Both the position numbers and the translations under genes were made by a program. This document shows positions 1 to 10,000 of a stretch of DNA of 64,000 bases, one piece after another. Under the pieces are notes generated by a model. The model had not been told where the DNA came from. It made no database searches and saw nothing but the letters and a program-made list of their open reading frames with translations. The stretch comes from Areca catechu (taxonomy: Eukaryota; Streptophyta; Magnoliopsida; Arecales; Arecaceae), in contig CM038041.1 of NCBI GenBank assembly GCA_021397845.1, forward strand, positions 145,058,780 to 145,122,779. The letters are read 5' to 3'. Every line of letters starts with the position of its first letter. Positions within the stretch are counted from its first letter, which is position 1.

Positions 1-45
1 TTCGATACTATACTATAGGAAAAGGGAGGAAAGACGACCTGTTTT

Positions 46-110
46 TCCCGACGCTAAGCTTAAGCATCGGGAAGCGCCGAATTTTTACCGATGCTTGTAA
101 AAAGCGTTGG
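46..110. repeat. 5' subterminal repeats of the CACTA element
   Basis: An inverted pair CCCGACGCTAAG / CTTAAGCATCGGG is followed by degenerate GCGCCGA, CCGATGCTTG and AAGCGTTGGC units. The same core returns near the right terminus. Such units are the usual transposase-binding repeats of CACTA elements; binding here is inferred. Confidence 0.6.
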
Positions 111-119
111 CAAAAATTG

Positions 120-798
120 GTTTTTAACATCCAACCCCATCGCCATCTCCTCTTCTTCTCTATGCATTTTAAAGGGATTGAAACCCTAGATCTGAGCTCT
201 CCCTCCCTCCGTCATCTCCCTCTCCCTTCCTCCATCCATCGTCGGCGCGATTTCCTCCTCCTCCTCTGATTCCAAGCCCTAGATCCCTCCCTCCTCCTCC
301 TCCTCCTTCGATCCCTCACTCCTCCTCTTCCACCAGGGGCAGCCCCCACCCGAAGCAGCTCCATCGCCGCCACGTCTGCCACCGAGAAGCCTCTCAGCAA
401 CCACCATGACGGGGAATACCTGACCCTCGGCGCGATTCTCTAGCAAGATGCAGTCCATCGGCAGTCAGCCCAGATCCGTGCGACCATGGAGGCCTCCCAG
501 CCTACCCGATCCTCAGCCTGGCACCCTCCGGCGATGCCGGATGCCATGCTGGATCCCCCCACCTCCCGACCCTGGCGTGGGATCGTCGGCTTCCCTCTCA
601 GCATTGGTCTTGGCCTCCAAGGGCAGGGGCAGGGCCGGCAATCAGGTGGCTGCCGTTGATGCCCTCACGTCGGGTATGATCGGGCTCAGCTTCGAACGTT
701 GTCTTCATTTTCTTGACTTTTTCATTGTATTTAACAACTTGAAGGTCAGGGTTAATGACAAAAGATTACTAACCATATACAAAAGTGGTAGAATTTGA
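120..798 (+). other. Pyrimidine-rich, then GC-rich leader-like segment, possibly a captured 5' UTR and first exon
   Basis: From about 120 to 400 the plus strand is rich in CTCC/TCCTCC tracts, like many plant 5' UTRs. It is much more GC-rich than the AT-rich sequence that follows after about 720. A reading frame of 116 codons opens with ATG at 448, but its product is Pro/Arg-rich and I do not recognise it as the ATG4 N-terminus. The base composition fits a promoter/leader/first-exon piece captured from a host gene. Whether it comes from the same gene as the ATG4 exons downstream cannot be decided here. Confidence 0.3.
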
Positions 799-1474
799 TG
801 TCATCTGATTTGCCAGCATCTTGACTATGTAAAAGTTTTGGGCTAAATTTAATTATAGTAATGTAGCTAAGAAAAGGCTAGTTGACTCCTTCAAGCATGA
901 GAATGACATATACTGTAGAAGATATTTAATTAAAATTAATCACCAAATCACTCTTGTCTCAATTCATTTACTAATATCTACTTGATGAAGAATATAATTC
1001 TATGGATGAGATAATAGGACACTGATAAAGGGTGGGTTAGGATGGCAACATCCATGCTATCAGAAAGAATATTTAAAGTGTCTTGCTGTCAGAATTTATG
1101 AAATTAATTAATCTCATCATTTAGTTTCTCTTCTGGGTTCCAGTTTACTAATCAGCAACACCAGACATTTTAAAATGGGGAATTGAGGTCCTTAGGATGT
1201 TCTTCGTGTGGAACAACAGTTACATTATCAGACCGAGATTTGATGTGGGAGCATGTACACTCTTTGTAAACCGTAATGCTAAAAAGGCCTGAATAGCATG
1301 CTTAAATGGAAACAGGGAGAGCACCTCTAGTTACAGAGAAATAGAAATGGGTTAATTATACTCTATTTTAGCAAAAAAATTAATTTTAATTGAAAACATA
1401 CCTGATATAAGTTTTGAACTTTGAAAACAGCTTCCAATCATGTGCTTCCATGTCAGCATGTAAAATAGAAATGG
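799..1474. other. AT-rich interior of the CACTA element, no gene seen
   Basis: No convincing reading frame or repeat. If the captured ATG4 segment kept its introns, this stretch would be intron sequence upstream of the first recognised exon. I found no exon encoding the ATG4 catalytic cysteine region. Confidence 0.4.
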
Positions 1475-1961
1475 GTTGATGTTGCTGGCAGACTATGTTA
1501 TGATTTTAGCAAGGGCCAAATCTCCTGGGCACCCATGCTTTTGCTAGTTCCTTTGGTCCTTGGTCTAGAAAAGGTCAACCCCAGGTACATTTGAAATATG
1601 TCAGCTTTTGATATTTGCTTATAATAATACAATGATGCTGAGCATTACATTGCTTATATTAATTCAAGGTTTGCATATGATAAACTTTATATGTTAATGA
1701 ATGCCTTCAGCAGAAACATCTCTAAACACTTGTATATATGGTGTGTCAAACATATAAATTATTGCAGCTTTAATATTTTGGCATTCTGCCATCTTTAATA
1801 TTTATGCCATGTTTCTTTTCAGGTATATTCCATTGCTATGGGAAACATTCATGTTTCCACAAGGCCTGGGCATTTTGGGTGGAAAATATGGGGCCTCAAC
1901 CTACATTGTTGGCATGCAAGATAACAAGGCACTGTACTTGGATCCTCATGAAATCCTATTG
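1475..1961 (+). pseudogene. ATG4: Two captured exons of cysteine protease ATG4 (autophagy), truncated
   Basis: Exon 1 (about 1475-1584) reads DVAGRLCYDFSKGQ then LLLVPLVLGLEKVNPR. Exon 2 (1823-1961) continues YIPLL, then LGILGGK, GASTYIVG and KALYLDPHE. The junction is clean: exon 1 ends CCAG before GTACAT, exon 2 starts after a TTTCTTTTCAG acceptor, and an Arg codon is split AG|G across this phase 2 intron. A GT donor follows exon 2 at 1962. ATG4 cleaves ATG8 precursors and deconjugates ATG8 from lipid. The recognised piece holds the catalytic Asp and His (DPH) but not the Cys exon or the C-terminus. A residue in the GGKPG stretch is changed (GGKYG). Kept introns show capture from genomic DNA, not from a cDNA. 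It is very unlikely to encode an active protease. Confidence 0.85.
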
Positions 1962-3161
1962 GTATATTTTTTTAATCCTGAAACATTTTTGTTTCTAAGC
2001 AATTGCTCTCATCATTACATGTTTCATCATATTTTTGGAAATCTGACTGTTTATGCCCTGTGGGTTGTTGTTCCATCTAATTTTTGTGACATGGTAGAAG
2101 CTGTATGGGTACTCAAGAATCAAGATATTTTGGATGTCCATGTTATTGTTTTTGCCTTGTAAGATGTAATTGCCTCTGGAATAGTCCTATTATGGGAATT
2201 ACTAAGTGTTAAACAGAAAAATCGATGGATGGTTGCTCACAAATTTGCTGGACTTGTTCTACGAGTATTTAATGACATTTTTATAATATTGATACTGTAT
2301 GGCTCGTTTCAGATTGTAGCAGTGCTAGTATAGACCTACTCGTTCCAACTGTTGTTTATAAATTAGATGTATAACCAAAATGGAGTTTATAAATCATAAA
2401 TTTAATGACTCTGGAACTAACTTTAATGACTCTGGAACTCATCTGGCAGCATTTGCCAATGGATATCTGGCTTAATTAATATAAGACCATAACAAGACTG
2501 TAGTCATTGATGAATGATCAATTGTTTGTGTAGGTTCGAATGGAGGAGAGTGTGATCTTCTAGGTGGATGATGATAATTTTTATTGATTATATGCAATGT
2601 CATTCTCCTAAATCCACGAGCATGATTTATCTCCCAACTTCACATCTGGTTAAGATGCTGAGTAATATGAATGAGGTTGTGTATACATTGTTGATTGATC
2701 TTGTATCTTATGTGGCTACTTGTTCAATGCATGCGTGATGAATATTGGCACAAATATTGTATATTGTGGTTTCTTGGCACAAATATTGGTACTTGTCACA
2801 TGCAAAGAAATAGCTGGAGGTCTTCTTAATATTGTTTGTATTGCATATAGTTGGTTCATAGAATATTCGACATGCTTGCAGCAATTAGGAAGGCTCAGTT
2901 GAAAGCAATCAGGAGCTTCTGTACTTTCTTTCTGGTATTCTTCTTTCAGTTGAAAAGAGAAATTGATTATTCTCTTTATGTGAGCAGTTCATGAAGTCAA
3001 CAAATTGCTTCTGAAGTCATTCTGTTCCCATTCAAAAAATTACGCAAGTCGATATGGTGAAGGGGAGGAAAAAAAAAAGGGGGAAAGGAAGATGCCAATA
3101 TGGATGCTATGCCACTGGTAGATACAATTGCACCAGATTAGATTTAATTAGCTATAGAAAG
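1962..3161. other. AT-rich CACTA interior, no gene recognised
   Basis: Open frames here are short (up to about 60 codons) and unlike any family I know. I could not identify the next ATG4 exon after the donor at 1962. The sequence may be residual ATG4 intron or filler of other origin. Confidence 0.4.
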
Positions 3162-3492
3162 TTAGCTTGTGAGTTTGCAGGAACTAGATTCCTCCAGGTA
3201 ATTACCAAAAAAAATGAAGGAAATAATGTCACTCACCAGGTAGGGTTTCAACTTAAGGTTATAATGCTTTATAATGGCCTTGAAACGTGGTCCAAGTGAG
3301 CAACAGCTTCTGGTTTCGTACACTTTCTTTAGAGGTTTCAAATCTCTGATCGCCACTTGTCTGTTCAAGTACGCTACGAACTTATCGTGCTCGGCAACCC
3401 ACTGTTCAGAAGAACCAGATATTGCTCTCCTATCAATATCCGAACTGCAGCTGCAAATGTGTACTCCAAATTGCTTCTTTATAGAACTATGC
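3162..3492 (-). CDS. Unidentified minus-strand open segment, possible captured exon
   Basis: Reading the minus strand from about 3492 down, one frame stays open for about 110 codons. It includes segments such as SSDIDRRAISGSSEQW, VAEHDKFVAYLNRQVAI and RDLKPLKKVY. The charged, balanced composition of the first 70 codons looks protein-like, unlike the AT-rich low-complexity frames around it. A TTTGCAG acceptor-like site lies just before the best part. I cannot assign it to a family. It could be a second captured host exon, opposite in orientation to ATG4, or chance. Confidence 0.25.
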
Positions 3493-3495
3493 TAA

Positions 3496-4600
3496 CATAG
3501 CAGTTCATGAAGTCATCAAATTACTTCTGAAGATGCCAGAGTTAATTTTTGATAACGAATTTATAATTCTTGATAGCAATCTCAGCATTGATAATGCCTT
3601 TTGGATTTCTGATCTTTCTTCTCTATGATATCTCAATATGGGGCACCATTCCGCCTGCAATTAAGAATCTAGCTTTTAATTACCCTATATTTCGTTACTG
3701 GGTAGGCCTGATGGCCCGGGCCTTAAATCTTTCTCGATGATTTTGGGACCGCCGATATGTGGGATAGTGCACGCTGGAGGGACATGACTGCACCGTATGC
3801 ATTGGTGAGGTGAGGTGTGTAACCCCTGTTTTTTTTTCAGAATTTGAACTGTTATCGTTTATATCTATGTAGGGCTGACATTTGATACAGTACGCATACG
3901 TGTAAAGGGCTGAGCATTTGCATTGCACCATGAGTGGTCCAGAATCCCAGATCCTTCTATATATATTCCTTTTTGAAAAAAAAAAAAAAGGGAACGGAAA
4001 AGAGAAGGGTCTACAAGATCACAGGAGGATTGTACAACTCTGGCCCGAATTAGATGCCTTCATGAGAGCTGAAGTCATGAGGCTGGCAGCCTTTATCAAA
4101 TGACATTCAATTTCTTTCTTTCCAAAAATCTTCCTTGAGATAGCTATTGACAAGATAAGAAGAGCTGGTGCAGTGAAGATTCTTTCCATGTGATATGGTG
4201 ATATCAAATCAGGCTGATATAAAAGAGGAATGGCAGGCATGTGCATATAAAATGCTGATATATAATATGCAGACGTATCAGATACGCTCTGGTAGACATA
4301 AGTTTCATATGAAAATTAAATATTCATCAAATTGATTTATAAATTTTCTATTGCTAGATTTTTCTTCTTTACATTAATATCTACTACTTTATACACTTGC
4401 TGGCCACTTTGCTCTTGATCGGTGCCAAAAAGCAAATGCATTAGCGACAGACAAGCTTTTTAACAGCTGAGCTGACCTCTCTGGAGCTGGTACTATCTAA
4501 TTAAATGTCACACAAAACTAGCTAGCAATTAATGGTCGTCTGTCAGACATGACCTGAGATGGATAAGTACAAAATGGAGACCGATTCGGCGATGGAACTA
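3496..4600. other. CACTA interior, no gene recognised
   Basis: Mixed AT-rich sequence with a homopolymer A run near 3977-3989 and no supported coding frame on either strand. Confidence 0.4.
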
Positions 4601-4619
4601 AATGGCAATCGGGTTTTCC

Positions 4620-4845
4620 ATAAAACGGGGGTTTTCCCGATGCTTAATAGAGTTATTCCCGACGCTTTAAGCGTCGGGCATTTCAGCTACAATGCATTCA
4701 AAGGCATGAAAAAAATATCTTTCCACTCTCATATTGGCAATGCTTTTTTTATATTTTTTAAAATATCGAGAATATTTTTTTTGATGTTTTAAAGTATCGA
4801 GAAAAATTTAAAAAAATATCAAAAAAAATAAATTTTTTTGTAGTG
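4620..4845. repeat. 3' subterminal repeats and terminal inverted repeat of the CACTA element
   Basis: CCCGATGCTTAA and CCCGACGCTTTAAGCGTCGGG-type units (4634-4680) are followed by AT-rich units containing TATCGAGAA, then by the terminus TTTTTTTGTAGTG ending at 4845. The terminal five bases CACTA on the minus strand define the superfamily. Confidence 0.7.
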
Positions 4846-4848
4846 CTA

Positions 4849-5300
4849 GGAGCCTCCAAGTACTCGATATAAATCCATCCGAGGAAGTTATCGATAGAGG
4901 TTGCTAGTTAGGAGAGTGTGGCTACTTGAGCATCCTCTCATCTTGGAACGTGAGATATGTTGAAGTACTTGAGGGCTGATGTGAGAGTCCGTACCTTATT
5001 AAGATAGTTAGCCATTATCACGTCCTGAGCTTTATAATCACTAGTGACTTGGCTAGCCATGAGTTGGAATCAGTGAAAACTCGAAAGCCTTTCACCCCAA
5101 GCTCCTTGGCAAGCTTAGTCTAACTTGTAGGGCTTCGTACTTGGCCTGATTATTGGTTACCTTAAACAAAAAGCAAATTGCATAGTTGGTAACCACTTCT
5201 TCCGAGTTTGTAAGAATAAGTCCCGCTTTGCTCTATTAATAGTTAGAAGCTCCATCCACATAAAGAATCCAAGTCATCCTTGGGTTTGGTTGCTTAGCTA
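4849..5300 (-). pseudogene. RNase H fragment of a Tat-type Ty3/Gypsy retrotransposon
   Basis: On the minus strand, in shifting frames, one reads WILYVDGASNY, AGLILTNSEEVVTNYA, NNQAKYEALQ, AKELGVKGFRVFTDS, then YFNISHVPR, a stop, and EYLEAP right at the CACTA junction. DGAS, the EAEYEAL-like block and the TDS block carry the acidic residues of the RNase H fold. The order and the linker leading to EYLEAP are typical of the archaeal-type RNase H of Tat/Ogre elements. Stops and at least two frameshifts make it dead. The CACTA element appears to have inserted just downstream of RNase H, so more of this Gypsy element should lie left of the window. Confidence 0.75.
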
Positions 5301-5400
5301 GTATTTCTTTAAGCTTATTATCCGACTAGATGTACTCCATTAGGGGCCATGATCCGATAATATACTAATAAATATTAGTTGGTATTAGAGCAAATAGACA
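5301..5400. other. Junction zone between the Gypsy fragment and Copia element B
   Basis: The RNase H similarity fades by about 5300 and B-like sequence is recognisable from about 5450. No LTR end of B is seen here, so the 3' LTR of B is missing. A plus-strand TTGGTATTAGAGC at 5379-5391 resembles a tRNA-Met primer site, but no matching LTR precedes it. Confidence 0.4.
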
Positions 5401-7072
5401 AAGAGAAGAGTAATCATGAGATAAAAGCAAGCTTTCATATATTCAAGAAAATTTCAGTACAACATTGCTTGCATAGCATAAATTGATACATAACTAAGAA
5501 CTAATACATAGTAAAGAAAACTAAATACATAAACATAAACAACATGGTAAACATCTGTGAGGATACTCTTCATCAGATGGAAGCTCAAAGTAAATGGAAG
5601 CTCTAATCCTCGTCCTAGAAGCAAGTGGTCTAGGGGTCTTAAGGGTGCCATGGCTCCTAGTCCTAAGAGTTGGTCCAAAGCGAAGTACAACCCTGGAAGA
5701 TCTAGTAGAGGGAGGAGGTAGAGTCTCTGCTGGAGTTAGAAAGACAGGTGCAGTAGCAAGTTGAGCATCTCTAGGAGTATCAGTGGTAGCATCAGGAGTC
5801 TGAATCTCTCGACTGACAATCTCATAATCTCGTGCTCTGTCATCACTATCGTCGCTGTCATCACCAAGGACATCAGTGCCTCTATCACCCTCACCACCAC
5901 CATCACCACCATCACTAGGAGTGTCATCATGTTTGTCTGAGTGGTCATCATCATCTGCTGGCGGAGGAGGAGGTGGACCAGAGGGTGCAGTCAGAGGAAA
6001 GAGAGATCTCAGGAGATCTCGAATGTTAGTAAAACCTGCCTCCGTAGTCTATCTGATCCCTGAGAGCTGACTATCAGTATGTGCTCTCAGTCCCTTAATC
6101 TCAAACAAAGCTGAGTAGTCCGGACAGCTAATCTAATGACCTCACTCCTGACCTCAGCAATTTCAGACCTGATCTGCTCCATAAAGGTAGACTCAGTAGC
6201 TGTATGCGGAGCAGTAGCTAGTGAAGGAATAGGTGCAGGAGTGACTGGCTCAGACTCTAAAGCTACTACAGGTGTGGGTCTAGGAGGTGTCAAGTGCTCA
6301 GTAGGCTCAGATGGTCCTGCCTCCGTAGCTCGCAGCTCATCCTCATCATCTGGTTCCTAACCAGACTCTCTATGAATCCACCTGCCTGCCACCCTCCTAT
6401 ATCCCATACGATGTAGGGATCACTCGTCGTACACATCAGTGTGCAGAATATCTTTGGAGGCTCCTCCTCCAAAGGAACATGATAAGTTCTGAATAGATGA
6501 GTCAGTCCCATCCCGTATGGAAGACATAGTCGATGCTGGGTTGCAGCCTCTCTTATCTAGCTCATCATCAGGGCTGAGAGGTTGACAGTCGCCCTCTGTG
6601 TGAGGAAAACCATCAACATCAGCTCCCTCTCTGTGATAAAATCAAAGCGACCAGTCTTCGACAGAAGAATCCTCACTATGAAGTGGTGAAGGAACCGCAT
6701 CTCTACAGATAACTGGTTCATGGTGACTGTAGTCACACTGCGAATATCATCTCGCTCCAAAACATGACAAAATGCCTCCTCTCTGTCTCCAACACTGGTG
6801 GCAACAATCCCATGATGGGGAATATCCCAGACTGTCCTTAATATGTCCTCATAAACAGGAATCTCAATGCCTCAGACTGTAGCGCTCTATATCAATCCTT
6901 CACAAGCCAAATTCCCATAGAACTCTCTGATAAGGTGTGGGTAATACTTCTCCTTCATAGTACAAAAGGAGGTCAAGCTGGCTACCTCAAGAATCTGTCC
7001 AAGATGAAAACCCTCATGATCGAAGAATGCTAAGTCAACTTGTCAACCAGCAGCGATAATCTTCCTTGATAT

Positions 7073-10000
7073 TGAAAGGATTATGCCCTGCAAGCCAATT
7101 AAAACTTGTAATTTTATTGGGATATCCTGAAAACTTCCAAACTTTTGTATTAACAATTATATATATTAAAAGTCATCTTTTTCATCATACGCTGTCTTAG
7201 ATTTATGATATGATGAACTCCATAGACTAGGGCTATGGTTTTAAGGGTTAAGATGAGATCATACCAGTAAGACTTAAAACCTAAAAATCCTAATCTTAAG
7301 TATTCCTAGTCAAAGAGATATTGAGTAGGGGATCAATGTTTTCAAAAAGACTAGCATATCCTTTGTATGCTCATTAATGAGGGTAATTGATCTTACAATT
7401 ACTTGTGTAGGACACTAATACAAGGACATGGGTGCTCATTAGAGAATGAGTTCACTGAATTTGATCCGACTTGAAAACATCTAATGGAGTCTTATCTACT
7501 TGTCAATAGATGGTTTTCATAGAGGGAGTAGTGCATGTAATCCTTTGACCTGAGACTACCATAGTGCCTTGTATGCATGAACCTATGTTTTGGTTCATAC
7601 TTATTCATGACATTGAGTCATGTACAGGGTGATACTGGATATGGTGAATTGTATATGGAGGTTGTGAGTAGGTCGAACAAGGAATCGATCAACCCTAGTA
7701 AGAGGAGATCGCATCCAGCTGATTTCGATCAAATGGTGATTCAGGAAAACTTTGATCAAAGTATGAATATTAGAAATAGTTTCTAATATTTCATCATTTG
7801 AATCATCGTTATTAGATTGAGAAAGAATTAAATGTGATATTGGATTTGACATGGTTCCATATCCAAAGTCATATTCAGGATGCAAGCTGATCGAAGGATT
7901 GAATTGCACGGTAACTTTCACTGAAGGGTATTTTTGGTATTTTCACTAAAATTCCACACCTTCTGAGTAGGCATGATACATTGCTAGACATCAATCTTGC
8001 CTTGTAGGTTTATGATTTAATTAAAGAGTTTAATTAGATCAAGAATTAGAAAGAATTCTAATTGTCCATTGGGTTAGCTCAATTTGACCTAAATCGGCTA
8101 GGTTAAAGCCTAAATCAAATTAGGTCAAATCGCACCCAACCCACTGCTGGCTAGATGTGGAACCCAATGGGTCACACACAAAGGGAATTGATTAAGGGTT
8201 TAATTGGATTAAACTATGTTTGCAAGATGAACATGCTAGCACATGTTGCAAACCATTGCACTTTGATTCAAATTAGGTTCAAAACGGGTTTCTATTTGGG
8301 CTGATTTGGTCTAATTAAGGCTAAATCAATTTAGGCTCATATGTTAGGCTAACCCTTGGCTAGTTAACCAAGGGATTGGACTTTTAAATCAGCCACATGG
8401 CTGGTTTAATTCAGATTGGACTCTATCCTAAATTAAGTGCCTAAAGGTTTGACTGGGTCAAACTATTTCTACGTAATAGTTATGTTAAAAAATTTTATGA
8501 AGAGGCACCATATTAGAAGAGTCCTTCTGCTGTTTAAACATAGTGGAGGACCAGATAAACCATCATCCTTGCTGCCCCTTACAGATAAGTCTTTGATATT
8601 TTTCATGTGCCATTTCCTATTGTAAGGGTTTTCGTGACCAGGGCGGAAGTGTGGATTTCAAAAATTTATTATGAAACCACTACCAAACCCTTAACCCAAG
8701 ACCTCCTTACTAGGAATTAAAACATACAAACATGCATATATAATATAAACTAGAGTTTAGGCACCAACCTGAACCGCTAGTATCCAATCCGACGAAGAAA
8801 ACCCTGATTCAGCCTTCTTCTCCACCAGGTGCCCAAACATTCGCCCTCCAATGGTGATCCACATGGAACTCGGACCAAGGAAGAACTCCTTCTTCAAGTT
8901 GCTTGGAGAAGTGGAACTCTTTCGGTAGCCTTTGGTCTATTGACCACTGTAGGACACCCTGTCCTACTGTAGGGCACTAAAGACACTCTCCTAAACCACT
9001 CTTGGTTTTAGGACAACCCTCCTCTAGGACCCCTTAGGCTTATGTCCTAAAACAAAGCCTTGTCCTAGTAGAAAAGACCTTGTCTTAACAAGACAAGTCT
9101 TGTCTTAAAGAAAGGAGGGAGAGAGAGACACTCAGAATAATATTTTGGTGGAATTCTTTTTTTTTTCAGACTCATTTCACCACCCCCTATTTATAGATAC
9201 AAGAGGGGCATGTGATATGTCCTCCCATCAATTTATCAGATATGATTTTTCAAGATTGAAGAGAAGTTATCTAGCTTGAAAAATCATATCTAATAAGCCC
9301 ATTCATGCACCGAAAGCCTTATTCACATCCTTTCTTTTATCTGGACGAATTCTCACTTGCCACATGTCAATTACCGGTCCCTAGGAAGCCAAGAGGAACC
9401 TCTTCAATCTCTAAACATCAGAGATTATGAAGAGTCCTGATAGCAGAAGGACTCTCCATCCGCGTGCCACATGAAGAGTTGTGACTCTTCATGTACCGCG
9501 CGCGCCATCCTTCTTCCACGCAAACTTCAAAGAATGTTGACAAGTCAAAATATAGGCAATATGGGTGTCATTGGAAAGAGCATAAAATTTCCTTTCTGAC
9601 CATATAAATTATATTCAAATCAGAGATCTATAGCTCATTCTGTGCTCTTTTGAAGTTAAGGTATCATTTAGGTACCAAGAGTCTCATGCCATTGGGACTC
9701 TTCATGTATGGCACCTAAAATGCCCTTAAATCCAAATTAAAATCAGATTTAGCTCTGATTACGCTAGCCCCACTTAGGACTCAACCTAATTTAGGTTTCT
9801 CATAATTAGGTTAGCCCAATTAGCAAGCAACTGGACCCAATCCAATTGGGTTAGGAATTTGGTTAGCCTACATATGCTAGTATGTAATCCGGCTAACCAA
9901 TTAGGATCCTATGACCCTAATTAAATCATGAATGACCTTTTTGTCCAAGTCTCTATTGTGTGTGACCCATTGGGTTCCACATCTAGCCAGCAGTAGGTTT

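Larger units (their letters stand above)
1..4845. mobile_element. Non-autonomous CACTA (En/Spm-type) DNA transposon carrying host gene pieces; 5' end just outside the window
   Basis: The right end is the reverse complement of the CACTA terminus: a T run followed by GTAGTG ending at 4845, that is CACTACAAAAAAA read on the minus strand. Subterminal units built on CCCGACGCTT/AAGCGTCGGG occur near both ends (46-110 and 4634-4690). This is the usual layout of CACTA subterminal repeats and suggests the 5' end lies only a short way left of base 1. The next three bases, CTA (4846-4848), are a candidate 3-bp target duplication, but the partner copy is outside the window. No transposase reading frame is visible, so the element would depend on a transposase in trans. 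The interior holds two ATG4 exons and a gene-like GC-rich leader. On the right it interrupts a Gypsy RNase H sequence. Confidence 0.75.

Noticed and set aside
448..798. 116-codon frame as the first exon of the captured ATG4 gene
   Set aside because: The translation is Pro/Arg-rich and does not resemble an ATG4 N-terminus; kept only as a possible captured leader.
5379..5391. Plus-strand TTGGTATTAGAGC as a primer binding site
   Set aside because: No LTR end precedes it and the following sequence is the minus-strand 3' part of element B.
5736..5954. Met/Val/Leu-rich minus-strand frame as a membrane protein
   Set aside because: It is an off-frame reading of the Asp/Gly-rich tail of the third ORF of element B.
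8437..8625. Short frames inside the nested solo LTRs as genes
   Set aside because: They lie within LTR sequence, are not shared between the two copies, and match no known family.
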